63,570 nucleotides of DNA, taken from assembly GCA_023700805.1 (NCBI GenBank), contig JAMPYF010000028.1:1-63570 (forward strand), written 5' to 3'. Every line of letters begins with the position of its first letter. Position 1 is the stretch's first letter. The stretch is from Sulfuritalea sp. GTDB lineage: Bacteria > Pseudomonadota > Gammaproteobacteria > Burkholderiales > Rhodocyclaceae. The notes beneath the pieces are model-generated. The model saw only the letters and a list, made by a program, of their open reading frames with translations. It was not told the DNA's origin and made no database searches. The position numbers were made by a program, and so were the translations under genes. This document shows, piece after piece, positions 8,123-17,142 of this stretch.

Positions 8123-9487
8123 ATGGCCTTAGCAAACAGCCTTAGCGGACTGATCGCCGCGGCGAAAGCCCTCGACGTGGTCGGCAACAACATCGCGAAT
8201 TCGCAGACCATCGGCTTCAAGTCGTCGATTGCGCGCTTCACCAACGTGTCCGCCGCCGGCAAGTCGAGCGGACCGTCCGATACCGGATCGAGTGCCGGCG
8301 TCAGTGCCGACAATATCTTCCAGCAGTTCGGGCAGGGCCAGGTCGAACTCAGCGACAAGCCGCTCGACATGGCGATCAACGGGCTGGGTTTCTTTCGCCT
8401 GTACAACCCGGAGACCAACCGGGTTTCATATACGCGCGACGGCCAGTTTGGCCTCGCCTTCGAAAGCGACGGCTTTGCCAAGCTGGTGACGCGCACCGGG
8501 CTGAGCCTGACCGGGAATGTCCCCAGCTTCGGCAGTGATCCCTTCGGCACCATTGCCGCGACGCCTGCGCCGGTGCCTCTGGTGATCGATCCATTCTTCC
8601 CGCCGCGGGCGACCTCGGTGGTCAATGCCAGCCTCAACCTCGACGTCCGCGTCGCGGCGCCGATGGCGCCCTTCGATGCCGCCGATCCCCTGACCTACAA
8701 CGGGTCCGCGTCATCCACCGTGTTCGATGCCGCCGGCACGGCGCACGATTTGCGGGTCTACTTTGTCAAGCCCGGTCCGGCCAGTGTCTGGCAGGTCTAT
8801 TCGACGCTGGACTACAACGCCAATGCCGTGCCGGCCCAGGTGCCGACGGTCAGCGGTCCGATCGACCTGGCCTTCGACTTGCGCGGCGCCGTCAGTTCGC
8901 CGATGCCTTCGCCGGCTCAGAGCTATACCCTGCCCGACGGCAGCGCCGTCGCCATCAGCTTCGACTTTACCGGCAGCACCCAGAACGTGGACTTCAGCAG
9001 CACCACCCAGTTCGGCACTGCGTTCAGCGTCAATGGACTGGCTCAGGATGGCTATGCCGCGGGCAGAATCCAGGATCCCAACGAATTCAACGTGCAGGCC
9101 GACGGCCGCATCATCGCGCGCTTTTCCAACGGGCAGCAGCGCACCGTGGCGCAACTGGTGCTCGCCAATTTCGCCAATCCGAATGCCCTGATCAACACCG
9201 GCGACAACCAGTGGGTGGCGAACGAAGATCCGCTGCGCGGCACGGGCGCGGTGAGTCTCGGTTTCCCCAAGTTCTCCACCGAGAAACTCAGCGGCTTTGC
9301 CGGCGACAGCGATCCGGCCGAAGGCATGGGATCGATCCAGGGCCGCGCCAGGGAAATGTCCAATGTCGACCTGGCGACCGAACTGGTGTCGCTGATCGAA
9401 CAGCAGCGCAACTACCAGGCCAGCGCCCAGACGTTCAAGATCCTCGACCAGGTACTGCAGAACCTGGCGAACATGCGCTCGAATTGA
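8123..9487 (+). CDS. flgE: Second FlgE-like flagellar hook/rod protein
   Basis: This 454-residue paralogue of hook protein sits between flgF and flgG. The N-terminus SLSGLIAAAKALDVVGNNIANSQTIGFK and the C-terminus ELVSLIEQQRNYQASAQTFKIL are the axial-protein polymerisation helices. Hook-domain motifs include PLDMAINGLGFFRLYN and SYTRDGQFGLAFESDGF. It is 25 residues longer than the first FlgE and differs clearly in the core, so it is not a recent duplicate. A good ribosome binding site (AGGAAGG) and a private sigma-54 site precede it. Which of the two copies builds the hook cannot be told from sequence; this one could be an alternative hook subunit. Confidence 0.88.
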   Translation: MALANSLSGLIAAAKALDVVGNNIANSQTIGFKSSIARFTNVSAAGKSSGPSDTGSSAGVSADNIFQQFGQGQVELSDKPLDMAINGLGFFRLYNPETNRVSYTRDGQFGLAFESDGFAKLVTRTGLSLTGNVPSFGSDPFGTIAATPAPVPLVIDPFFPPRATSVVNASLNLDVRVAAPMAPFDAADPLTYNGSASSTVFDAAGTAHDLRVYFVKPGPASVWQVYSTLDYNANAVPAQVPTVSGPIDLAFDLRGAVSSPMPSPAQSYTLPDGSAVAISFDFTGSTQNVDFSSTTQFGTAFSVNGLAQDGYAAGRIQDPNEFNVQADGRIIARFSNGQQRTVAQLVLANFANPNALINTGDNQWVANEDPLRGTGAVSLGFPKFSTEKLSGFAGDSDPAEGMGSIQGRAREMSNVDLATELVSLIEQQRNYQASAQTFKILDQVLQNLANMRSN

Positions 9488-9581
9488 TCCTCGGCGCCCG
9501 CCACACCATGAGCATTTCAAATTTCACTGACCGCCTTGCGCGGCCGCTTCCACCCCTTACGATTGCCAGGAGCAGACAGCA

Positions 9582-10364
9582 ATGATGCGTTCCCTCTGGA
9601 TTGCCAAGACCGGTCTGGATGCCCATCAGACTTCGATGGACGTCATCACCAGCAACCTGGCCAACGTCAGTACCACCGGCTTCAAGCGTTCGCGTCCGGT
9701 GTTCGAGGACCTGCTCTACCAGACCCTGCGCCAGCCCGGAACGTCCTCGTCGCAGGCGACCACCATTCCATCCGGCCTGACCCTGGGCACCGGCGTCCGC
9801 GTCGTTGCCACCGAGCACATCTTTACCCAGGGCACGGTACAGAAGACCGACAACCCGCTCGACCTGGCGATCCAGGGCAACGGCTTCTTCCAGATCCAGA
9901 TGCCCGACGGTTCCGTCGCCTATACGCGGGACGGCTCCTTCACCAAGGATGCCAACGGCCTGATCGTCACCGCCAACGGCTACCCCGTGACGCCGCCGAT
10001 CACGATTCCCGCAAACGCGCTCAGCGTGACCATCTCGCCCGACGGCATCGTCACCTATTCCCAGCCGGGCAGCAATGCGCCGCAGCCGGCGGGCAATCTG
10101 CAGCTGGTCGCCTTCGTCAATAACGGCGGCCTGCAGAGCACCGGGCAGAATCTCTTCGTCGAAACCGCCTCGTCGGGAACCGGCACGCCGACCACTCCCG
10201 GCAGCAACGGCACAGGCCTGATCAACCAGGGCTATATCGAGACCTCCAACGTCAACGTGGCCGAGGAACTGGTCAACATGATCGTGGCGCAGCGCGGCTA
10301 CGAAATGAACTCGAAGGCCGTCACCACCTGCGACCAGATGCTGTCGCGCCTGACTCAACTCTAA
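9582..10364 (+). CDS. flgG: Flagellar distal rod protein FlgG
   Basis: The 260-residue distal rod protein starts [42 protein letters not shown], where the FKRSR extension is diagnostic for FlgG. It continues with [15 protein letters not shown] and [14 protein letters not shown] and ends [27 protein letters not shown]. It lies 94 bp after the second flgE-like gene. The next gene, flgH, starts 15 bp downstream. Confidence 0.98.
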   Translation: MMRSLWIAKTGLDAHQTSMDVITSNLANVSTTGFKRSRPVFEDLLYQTLRQPGTSSSQATTIPSGLTLGTGVRVVATEHIFTQGTVQKTDNPLDLAIQGNGFFQIQMPDGSVAYTRDGSFTKDANGLIVTANGYPVTPPITIPANALSVTISPDGIVTYSQPGSNAPQPAGNLQLVAFVNNGGLQSTGQNLFVETASSGTGTPTTPGSNGTGLINQGYIETSNVNVAEELVNMIVAQRGYEMNSKAVTTCDQMLSRLTQL

Positions 10365-10379
10365 GCAGCGAGCAAAATC

Positions 10380-11093
10380 ATGAAACCCAAGATTCCGTGC
10401 CGGCCAGCCTCGCATACAGCGGCGTCGATCAAGGTCCTGGTCCAGATCGTGATGCTGGCGGCAGCCTTGTCGGGATGCGTAACCACCGCGCCGACCACCG
10501 CGATCCACCAGCCCATGAGCATCCGCCCGGAAGCGCGCAACTATGCGCCGCCGACCAACGGCGCGATTTTCAATGTGGCCTCGGTGCGGCCGCTGTTCGA
10601 GGACAGGCGCGCCCGGTTTGTCGGCGACACCATCACCATCAACATCGCCGAGAAAGTCCAGGCCTCGAAGAAGTCGGAAAACAAGACCACGCGCAGCCAG
10701 AACATCGACGTCACCGTGCCGACCGTCATCGGCCTGCCGTTCAAGGGCGTGCAGGGAACGGCGCTGGCCGCCAGCGACACCAACAATTTTGCCGGCAAGG
10801 GCGAGAACACCTCGTCCAATGATTTCACCGGAACCATCACCGTCACGGTGATCGAGGTATATCCCAACGGCAACCTGCTGGTGTCGGGCGAAAAACAGAT
10901 CGGCCTGAAGGAGGGCGAGGAATTCGTGCGTTTCTCGGGGGTGGTCAATCCCAACACCATCACGTCCGCCAACACGGTCACGTCCACCCAGGTCGCCGAT
11001 GCCCGCATCGAGTACAAGGCGAACGGTTTCATCGACTCGGCCCAGGTCATGGGCTGGCTCGGACGCTTTTTCCTGACCTTCCTGCCCTTCTGA
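10380..11093 (+). CDS. flgH: Flagellar L-ring lipoprotein FlgH
   Basis: The 237-residue outer-membrane ring protein has a long N-terminal region and a lipobox ALSGC with the lipidated Cys at residue 33. Family motifs are visible: SVRPLFEDRRARFVGDTITI, then NIAEKVQASKKSEN, VTVIEVYPNGNLLVSGEKQI, and FVRFSGVVNPNTIT. It forms the L-ring around the rod and stays in the outer membrane. It is in operon with flgG and flgI (10-bp gap to the latter). Confidence 0.97.
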   Translation: MKPKIPCRPASHTAASIKVLVQIVMLAAALSGCVTTAPTTAIHQPMSIRPEARNYAPPTNGAIFNVASVRPLFEDRRARFVGDTITINIAEKVQASKKSENKTTRSQNIDVTVPTVIGLPFKGVQGTALAASDTNNFAGKGENTSSNDFTGTITVTVIEVYPNGNLLVSGEKQIGLKEGEEFVRFSGVVNPNTITSANTVTSTQVADARIEYKANGFIDSAQVMGWLGRFFLTFLPF

Positions 11094-11103
11094 GGAAACT
11101 GAC

Positions 11104-12216
11104 ATGACGCGGATAGAAAGAAGCCTGCTCGCAATTTTCTGCGCCGCCGCGCTGACGATCGCGGCGGGCAGCGCGCGCGCCGAGCGCATCAAGGATCTGG
11201 CGTCGATCGCCGGCGTGCGGACCAATCAACTGGTCGGCTACGGCATCGTCGTCGGCCTCGACGGCAGCGGCGACCAGACCACGCAAACGCCATTCACGGT
11301 GCAGAGCATGATCAGCATGCTCTCGGCGATGGGGGTCAACATGCCGCCCGGACAGTCGCTGCAATTGAAGAACGTCGCCGCCGTGATGGTGACCGCCAGC
11401 CTGCCGCCCTTCGCCCGCGCTGGCCAGCCGATCGATGTCACGGTATCGTCGATCGGCAACGCCAAGAGCCTCAAGGGCGGCACGCTGATCCTGACGCCGA
11501 TGAAGGGCGCCGATGGCCAGATCTACGCCATGGCGCAGGGCAATGTCGCCGTCGTCGGCGCCGGGGCCAGCGGTGCCGGGTCGAAGGTCACGGTGAATCA
11601 CTTGTCGGTGGGCCGCATTGCCGCCGGCGCGACGGTCGAACGCGAAGTACCGATGCCGCTCGGGCAGGGCGAGTATGTGAACCTGGAACTGAACACCACC
11701 GATTTCGGCACGGCGCAGCGCATGGTCGAGGCGATCAACGCGGTGGTGCCGGGTGCCGCCGCCGCGGCCGACGGGCGGCAAATCCGGGTACGCGCGCCGT
11801 CCACGCCCGATGAACGGGTGAGCTTCATCGGCAGGCTCGAAAGCATCGACGTCACGCCGGTGCGCCAGGCGGCCAAGGTGATCGTGAATAGCCGCACCGG
11901 TTCGGTGGTGATGAATCAGTCCGTGCTGATCGAGACCTGCGCGGTCGCGCACGGCAGCCTGTCGGTTTCGGTCAGCACCGAGAATGCCGTGAGCCAGCCC
12001 GGCGCCCTCTCTGCGGGACAGACCGCGCGAGTTGCCAATGCCCAGATCGAGATAAAGCAGGAAGGTGGCGCCCTGATGAACGTCAAGGGTGGCGCGAACC
12101 TGGCCGACGTGGTCAAGGCCCTGAATTCCCTGGGCGCGAACCCGCAGGACCTGATCGCGATCCTGCAGGCCATGAAGTCGGCCGGCGCCTTGCGTGCCGA
12201 GCTGGAAATCATCTGA
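11104..12216 (+). CDS. flgI: Flagellar P-ring protein FlgI
   Basis: The 370-residue periplasmic ring protein has a Sec signal (LLAIFCAAALTIAAGSARA, cleavage near residue 26). The mature start is the highly conserved ERIKDLASIAGVRTNQLVGY followed by GIVVGLDGSGDQT. The C-terminal end ADVVKALNSLGANPQDLI, then LQAMKSAGALRAELEII, is also family-typical. FlgA (encoded at 3500-4192) is its assembly chaperone. The flgJ start is 78 bp downstream. Confidence 0.98.
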   Translation: MTRIERSLLAIFCAAALTIAAGSARAERIKDLASIAGVRTNQLVGYGIVVGLDGSGDQTTQTPFTVQSMISMLSAMGVNMPPGQSLQLKNVAAVMVTASLPPFARAGQPIDVTVSSIGNAKSLKGGTLILTPMKGADGQIYAMAQGNVAVVGAGASGAGSKVTVNHLSVGRIAAGATVEREVPMPLGQGEYVNLELNTTDFGTAQRMVEAINAVVPGAAAAADGRQIRVRAPSTPDERVSFIGRLESIDVTPVRQAAKVIVNSRTGSVVMNQSVLIETCAVAHGSLSVSVSTENAVSQPGALSAGQTARVANAQIEIKQEGGALMNVKGGANLADVVKALNSLGANPQDLIAILQAMKSAGALRAELEII

Positions 12217-12294
12217 CGCCGTGGGTAAGGGCGGGTTTTCGGCATCTGCCCCGGCGAACGGTTTCGAGCGCGCCATGGCATTCTGCGTCCCGCT

Positions 12295-13281
12295 ATGAAT
12301 GTCCCTAACGACCGTTCCAGCCTGTCCGCGACGTCGAATATTCTCGACGTCGGCAGCCTGGGCAACCTCAAACGCCAGGCGCGCAGCGGCGACCCGGAGG
12401 CCAACAAGGCCGTCGCCAGGGAGTTCGAGGCGATGTTCCTGCAGATGGTGCTGAAGTCGATGCGCGATGCAACGCCGCGCGAAGGTTTGTTCGACAGCGA
12501 CCAGTCCCGGCTGTATCAGTCGCTGCTGGATCAGCAACTGAGTCAGACGCTGGGTTCCAGCACGCGTGGCTTCGGCCTCGCGGCGATGATCGAGGCGCAG
12601 TTGTCACGGCGCAACGAAGCGCCGCTGCCGGCTGAGGGGCCGCTGGAACTTGCACCCAAGGCGCGGGCTTTCCCGCTGCAGCCCGAGCTCAAGGCACTGC
12701 CCTTGCGGCAGCCCGCGGAGTCGGGTTTCAAGCTGCCGCAGCCGATTGTTCCGACGCGGACCACGGGTCCTGCCGCGACGGCGCCGAGCGGGGCCGTGCC
12801 GGCGATTACTGCCGTACAAAGTTCCTTTGTCGACCGCATGATGCCTGCCGCGCTTGCCGCAGAGCGCGCTTCCGGCATTCCGGCACGGTACATGGTGGCC
12901 CAGGCGGCGCTGGAAACCGGTTGGGGCAGGTCGGTACCCAAGGCCGCCGACGGCACCACCAGCTTCAATATTTTCGGCATCAAGGCGGGCGCCAGTTGGC
13001 GCGGCCCGACGGTGGAGTCGAGGACCACCGAAGTGATCATGGGCGTGGCGCAAACCCGTGTCGAGCGCTTCCGCGCCTACGCTTCGCACGAAGAGGCGTT
13101 TTCCGACTACGCCAAGCTCATGATGCGCAGCCCACGCTACGCGGCAGTGCGCGAGGCGCGCGATCCCGCCGGCTTTGCGCGCGGTCTGCAGTTGGCGGGC
13201 TATGCCACGGATCCCAAGTACGCGGCAAAGCTCGAACGCATCATCGGCGGGGCGGCCCTGAGACAGCCCATGATCGGCTGA
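12295..13281 (+). CDS. flgJ: Flagellar rod assembly protein / peptidoglycan hydrolase FlgJ
   Basis: At 328 residues this is the two-domain FlgJ of beta- and gammaproteobacteria. The N-terminal rod-capping domain shows AREFEAMFLQMVLKSMRDATP and LYQSLLDQQLSQTL. A Pro/Ala-rich linker (about residues 110-170) leads to a C-terminal muramidase domain with ARYMVAQAALETGWGRS (the Glu of ALETGWG is the catalytic candidate), SFNIFGIKAGASWRGPTVES and FRAYASHEEAFSDYAKLM. It clears a hole in the cell wall for the rod. It closes the rod/ring set before flgK. Confidence 0.96.
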   Translation: MNVPNDRSSLSATSNILDVGSLGNLKRQARSGDPEANKAVAREFEAMFLQMVLKSMRDATPREGLFDSDQSRLYQSLLDQQLSQTLGSSTRGFGLAAMIEAQLSRRNEAPLPAEGPLELAPKARAFPLQPELKALPLRQPAESGFKLPQPIVPTRTTGPAATAPSGAVPAITAVQSSFVDRMMPAALAAERASGIPARYMVAQAALETGWGRSVPKAADGTTSFNIFGIKAGASWRGPTVESRTTEVIMGVAQTRVERFRAYASHEEAFSDYAKLMMRSPRYAAVREARDPAGFARGLQLAGYATDPKYAAKLERIIGGAALRQPMIG

Positions 13282-13347
13282 GTACCACGTTCGCGGCGAG
13301 TCCGCGTCCGGTGCTGGCACGCAGGTTGCTCTATTTCTGCTGAATCC

Positions 13348-13374
13348 TCAACTTGCGGCAAGTTTTGCCGTTAC
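13348..13374 (+). promoter_or_regulatory. Candidate sigma-28 (FliA) promoter of flgK-flgL
   Basis: TCAACTTG, an 11-base spacer, then GCCGTTAC. The spacing is exact and the -10 half matches the flgM promoter in the first seven bases (GCCGTTA). It ends 23 bp before the flgK start codon at 13398. The -35 half has more mismatches than the flgM site. Confidence 0.6.
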
Positions 13375-13397
13375 ATGGGTTCCATAGCGGAGACATC

Positions 13398-15326
13398 ATG
13401 GGCATTTCCAGTATTGGCTTCAGCGGACTCAATGCGGCGCAGGCCGGCCTGCTGACCACCGGCCACAACATCTCCAATGCGTCGACGCCCGGCTACCATC
13501 GCCAGGAGATCGTGCAAAGCGCCAACGGTTCGCTATTTACGGGGGCCGGTTTCATCGGCCAGGGCACGCATGTGCAGACCGTCAAGCGCGTCTACGACGA
13601 ATTCCTCGGCCGCCAGGTGCTGAGTGCCGAGGCCGGCGCGACCGCGATGGAAACCTATCGCACGCAGATCAGCCAGATCGACAATCTGCTGGCCGATCCG
13701 AGCGCCGGCCTGTCTCCCGCGCTGTCGGCTTTCTTCAAGGGCCTGCAGGACGTTGCGGCCAACCCGGCTTCGGTTGCCGGCCGGCAATCCATGCTGTCCG
13801 CCGCCGAGGCCCTGGTGGCGCGGTTTCAAGGGCTGGATCAGCGACTCTCGGAAATCCGCGAAGGCACCAACCAGCAGATCTCGGCACAGATCGGCCAGAT
13901 CAATGTCTTCAGCACGCAACTGGCCGACATCAACCAGCGCATCATCCTGGCGCAGGCCTCGGGCACCAATCAGCAGCCGAACGACCTGCTCGATCAGCGC
14001 GACACGATGCTGAGGGATTTGAACAAGCTGGTACGCGTCAGCACGGTGACCCAGAGCGACGGCAGCTTCAATGTATTCATCGGCCAGGGACAGCCGCTGG
14101 TGGTCGGCACCCGGTCTTCCAGCCTGCAGGCCGTTGCCGCGGCGGACGATCCGCAGCGCAAGACCGTGGCAATAGTTGGCGCTGGCGGTACGGCGCAACT
14201 CCTGTCGGAGTCGCAGATCAACGGCGGCAGCCTCGGCGGCTTGTTGAGCTTCCGCAACGAGAGCCTCGATGCGGCGCAAAACGCCCTGGGCCGGATAGCC
14301 GTGACGCTGGCGCAGAATTTCAATGACCAGCACCGCCTCGGGCAGGATCTGACCGGCGCCATGGGCCAGGACCTGTTCACTGTGGCAGACCCAATCGTGC
14401 GCATGAACAGCGGCAATGGCGGCAGCGGGACGCCTGCCATCGGCATCGATGCGGCGACTGTTTCCGAGTTGACCGGCAGCGATTACCGGCTGAGCTTCGT
14501 CGGCGGCAATTACCAACTGGTGCGCCTTGCCGACAACCAGACGCGGACCTTCGCCAGCCTGCCGCAGACCGTGGACGGAATCACGATCGCGGCCGCCACC
14601 TGGCTGCCGGCCGCCAACGACAGCATCCTGATCCAGCCGACTCGCGCCGGCGCCAGGGAAATCGGCCTGGCCCTGTCCGACGTGCGCCAGATTGCCGCCG
14701 CGGCGCCGATACGCAGCACGGCCAGCCTGGCCAATACCGGCACCGGAAAAGTCACCGCCGGGACGGTCGACGCGCCACCGCCGCCCAATCCGGATTTGCA
14801 GCACAGGGTGACGATAAGCTTTACCAGCGCGACGAGCTTCGATGTGTTCGATGTCACCACATCCACCACGCTGGCCAGCGGCGTGGCCTACGCCAGCGGC
14901 AGCGACATCGCCTACAACGGGTGGACCGTGCGGATCTCCGGGAACCCGGCCGGCGGCGACGCATTCAGCGTCGAAGCCAATGCCAATGGCGTTGCCGACA
15001 ACCGCAACATCGTGCTCCTCGGTGGCTTGCAGACCCGCAACACCATAGGCGCCGAGGCCGGATCGGCGCCGACCGCGACCTATCAGGGCGCCTATGCCCA
15101 GATCGTCAGCGCGGTCGGCAGCAAGACCAACGAAGTCGAGGCCATCGGGGCCGCCCAGCAAGGCCTGGTCGACCATGCCGCGCAGGCCCTGGAGTCGCTC
15201 GCCGGCGTCAATCTGGACGAAGAGGCGGCCAAGCTGTTGCGCTACCAGCAGGCCTATCAGGCGTCCGCCAAAGTGCTCGAAATTGCCACCAGGATATTCG
15301 ATGAAATTCTCGCCCTCGGCCGTTAA
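13398..15326 (+). CDS. flgK: Flagellar hook-filament junction protein FlgK (HAP1)
   Basis: The 642-residue protein joins hook and filament and is a client of FlgN. The N-terminus ISSIGFSGLNAAQAGLLTTGHNISNASTPGYHRQ is diagnostic. An internal FlgK motif is NDLLDQRDTMLRDLNKLV. The C-terminus AGVNLDEEAAKLLRYQQAYQASAKVLEIA matches the family. An upstream in-frame ATG at 13353 lies inside the candidate sigma-28 promoter, so the start with GCGGAGA upstream (13398) is preferred. A copy of the 22-bp dispersed element lies in the variable middle domain and is read in frame as VGAGGTA. The protein is somewhat longer than E. coli FlgK (about 547 residues) through the middle domain. Confidence 0.97.
   Translation: MGISSIGFSGLNAAQAGLLTTGHNISNASTPGYHRQEIVQSANGSLFTGAGFIGQGTHVQTVKRVYDEFLGRQVLSAEAGATAMETYRTQISQIDNLLADPSAGLSPALSAFFKGLQDVAANPASVAGRQSMLSAAEALVARFQGLDQRLSEIREGTNQQISAQIGQINVFSTQLADINQRIILAQASGTNQQPNDLLDQRDTMLRDLNKLVRVSTVTQSDGSFNVFIGQGQPLVVGTRSSSLQAVAAADDPQRKTVAIVGAGGTAQLLSESQINGGSLGGLLSFRNESLDAAQNALGRIAVTLAQNFNDQHRLGQDLTGAMGQDLFTVADPIVRMNSGNGGSGTPAIGIDAATVSELTGSDYRLSFVGGNYQLVRLADNQTRTFASLPQTVDGITIAAATWLPAANDSILIQPTRAGAREIGLALSDVRQIAAAAPIRSTASLANTGTGKVTAGTVDAPPPPNPDLQHRVTISFTSATSFDVFDVTTSTTLASGVAYASGSDIAYNGWTVRISGNPAGGDAFSVEANANGVADNRNIVLLGGLQTRNTIGAEAGSAPTATYQGAYAQIVSAVGSKTNEVEAIGAAQQGLVDHAAQALESLAGVNLDEEAAKLLRYQQAYQASAKVLEIATRIFDEILALGR
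14174..14195 (+). repeat. Dispersed 22-bp element, copy 2 (inside flgK)
   Basis: AGTTGGCGCTG, core GCGGT, then ACGGCG. It is read in the gene frame as Val-Gly-Ala-Gly-Gly-Thr-Ala in the variable central region of FlgK. Confidence 0.85.
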
Positions 15327-15352
15327 GCCGGCCATCACCGCAGGAGAATCCG

Positions 15353-16648
15353 ATGCGCGTCAGTAGCGGCATGATCTTCGATGCTGGCATTGCCAGCATC
15401 AACCGGCAAACAGCTTCCCTGCTCAAGGTCCAGCAGCAGATCGCCAGCGGCCGCCGGATCCTTACGCCCAGCGACGACCCGGTCGCCGCCGCGCGTGCTC
15501 TGGAGGTGACCCAGGCCAGCGACATCGTTGCCCAGTTCAAGGAAAACCAGAACTACGCCGTATCTGCCCTCGGCATCGAGGAAGTGCAGCTCGCCGCAGC
15601 CACCGATGTGATCGGCCGCGTGCACGAACTGGCGGTGCAAAGCACCAATTCCGCGCTGACGGACAGCGCCCGTGCCGGCATCGCCACCGAGTTGCGCGCA
15701 CGCTTCGACGAACTGCTCGGCATCGCGAATTCCGGCGACGGCACCGGCAATTATCTGTTTGCCGGTTTCATGAGTTCGACCACGCCGTTTGCCGGCACGG
15801 TGGACGGCATTCTTGCCGGCAGCGACGTCGTCTATCAGGGCGACGACGGCCAGCGCAAGCTGCAGGTCTCGCCGACCCGGGTGATCGAGGTGAGCGACGC
15901 CGGCAGCGACTTGTTCCGGCGCATCGCCAGCGGCAACGGCTATTTCGCCACCGACTATGCGGCCGGCAACAGCGGCACCGGCGTCATCAACTCTGGCGCC
16001 GTCAGCAATCCCGCCGCCTGGAATTCATCGACTTCGCAGCAGGTCGCGATCAACTTCACGGTGAGCGGGGGCGTCACCCGCTACGACCTGGTGGACACCG
16101 TGAGCGGCAACTCGCTGCTGACCGGCGCGGCCGCGCCGGCTGCGCCGGCCGCCCAGCGCGTGTTCCAGGCCGGACAGCCGATCGTGCTCAGCGCTCAGGG
16201 CGCCGAAGCACCGTTCGATCTCGGTGCCAGCGTCACGATCACCGGTGCGGCGGCGAACGGCGACAGCTTCACGCTGGCACCGGGCGGCTCGCAGAGCGTA
16301 TTCACCACGGTGGCAAGATTGATTGGCGCGCTGGAGGCGCCGGCCGCAACGCCGGCGGCCAAAGCCCAATTGGCGTCGGAAGTCGGGTTCGCCGTGACCA
16401 ACCTTTCCCATGCCGCCAACAGGATTTCGGAGACGCGCTCCCTGGTGGGTTCGCGCATGAACGAGCTTGAGTCGCTGGGCAGTTTGAACGAAGACCTCGA
16501 CCTGCAATACCAGCAGACCTTGTCCACCCTGCAGGACGTCGATTACGCCAAGGCGGTTTCCGACCTCACGCGCAAGCAATTCGAACTGGAAGCGGCCCAG
16601 CAATCATTCTTCAAGATCTCACAACTTTCGCTGTTCAATTTCCTGTGA
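15353..16648 (+). CDS. flgL: Flagellar hook-filament junction protein FlgL (HAP3)
   Basis: The 431-residue junction protein is related to flagellin. The N-terminal motif RVSSGMIFDAGIASINRQTASLLKVQQQIASGRRILTPSDDPVAAARA is typical. The C-terminus (QQTLSTLQDVDYAKAVSDLTRKQFELEAAQQSFFKISQLSLFNFL) matches the flagellin/FlgL terminal helix. It lies 26 bp after flgK and overlaps the following lipoprotein gene by one base at its TGA. Confidence 0.97.
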   Translation: MRVSSGMIFDAGIASINRQTASLLKVQQQIASGRRILTPSDDPVAAARALEVTQASDIVAQFKENQNYAVSALGIEEVQLAAATDVIGRVHELAVQSTNSALTDSARAGIATELRARFDELLGIANSGDGTGNYLFAGFMSSTTPFAGTVDGILAGSDVVYQGDDGQRKLQVSPTRVIEVSDAGSDLFRRIASGNGYFATDYAAGNSGTGVINSGAVSNPAAWNSSTSQQVAINFTVSGGVTRYDLVDTVSGNSLLTGAAAPAAPAAQRVFQAGQPIVLSAQGAEAPFDLGASVTITGAAANGDSFTLAPGGSQSVFTTVARLIGALEAPAATPAAKAQLASEVGFAVTNLSHAANRISETRSLVGSRMNELESLGSLNEDLDLQYQQTLSTLQDVDYAKAVSDLTRKQFELEAAQQSFFKISQLSLFNFL

Positions 16649-17130
16649 TGCCACCGAACCGCCAGCGCCAACTTCTTTCCGCCGCCATCGCCATTGCGCT
16701 GACCGGCTGCGGTTCGCTCAACTATCCGGGGCCGTCGGCGCTGGACGGAAATTTCCCCGCGCAGGGGCCGATCATTCCGGACACCTCGCTGAACCTGACG
16801 AGGTCGCTGCAGATACCGCTGGACAAGGTCGTCGCCTGGGGCCTGTATGCGGGTGCTGCCTGGCTGATTCTCGATCCCCTGGCGCCCAACTGGGAAATCG
16901 AGCAGGCAAACTTTCCGGATCGCCACTACCACCTGTCCCTGAAAATGAAGCGGCTTTACTCCGGCGGCGCGGGCGAGGCGCGGGTCGTGTTCCACCAGCG
17001 GGCCAAGGAACTGATGCGCCAGAACGGCTACGATACCTATGCTGTCGTCGAATACACGGAAGGCCTCGAATCGTCGCTGCTCGGGTCGCAGCGCGTGGCG
17101 CAAGGGGTGATTCAGCTCACGCGCCGCTGA
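16648..17130 (+). CDS. Small predicted lipoprotein of unknown function
   Basis: I do not recognise a characterised family for this 160-residue protein. A short hydrophobic leader ends in a lipobox (ALTGC, Cys21), so it is probably a lipoprotein of the cell envelope. A mid-protein hydrophobic stretch (VVAWGLYAGAAWLIL) is followed by a basic/aromatic region (RHYHLSLKMKRLYSGGAGEARVVFHQRA) that looks like a compact folded domain. It starts at the ATG overlapping the flgL stop, so it is translationally coupled to the flagellar operon. It converges on fliR with a 12-bp gap. A divergent copy of the dispersed element overlaps its first codons. A GTG three bases earlier is an alternative start. Confidence 0.75.
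   Translation: MPPNRQRQLLSAAIAIALTGCGSLNYPGPSALDGNFPAQGPIIPDTSLNLTRSLQIPLDKVVAWGLYAGAAWLILDPLAPNWEIEQANFPDRHYHLSLKMKRLYSGGAGEARVVFHQRAKELMRQNGYDTYAVVEYTEGLESSLLGSQRVAQGVIQLTRR
16652..16673 (-). repeat. Dispersed 22-bp element, divergent copy (5' end of the lipoprotein gene)
   Basis: On the minus strand AGTTGGCGCTG is intact, the core is GCGGT, and the last part reads TCGGTG instead of ACGGCG. It overlaps codons 2-9 of the lipoprotein gene. This is the weakest member of the set. Confidence 0.5.
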
Positions 17131-17142
17131 GCGCCAGGCGGG

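Noticed and set aside
9435..11225. 596-codon minus-strand frame over flgG-flgH
   Set aside because: It is antisense to clear flagellar genes, with no recognisable domain.
12987..13008. Possible additional copy of the 22-bp element (AGTTGGCGCGGC)
   Set aside because: Only the first nine bases match, and the region encodes the conserved FlgJ muramidase motif ASWRGPTVES, so coding constraint explains it.
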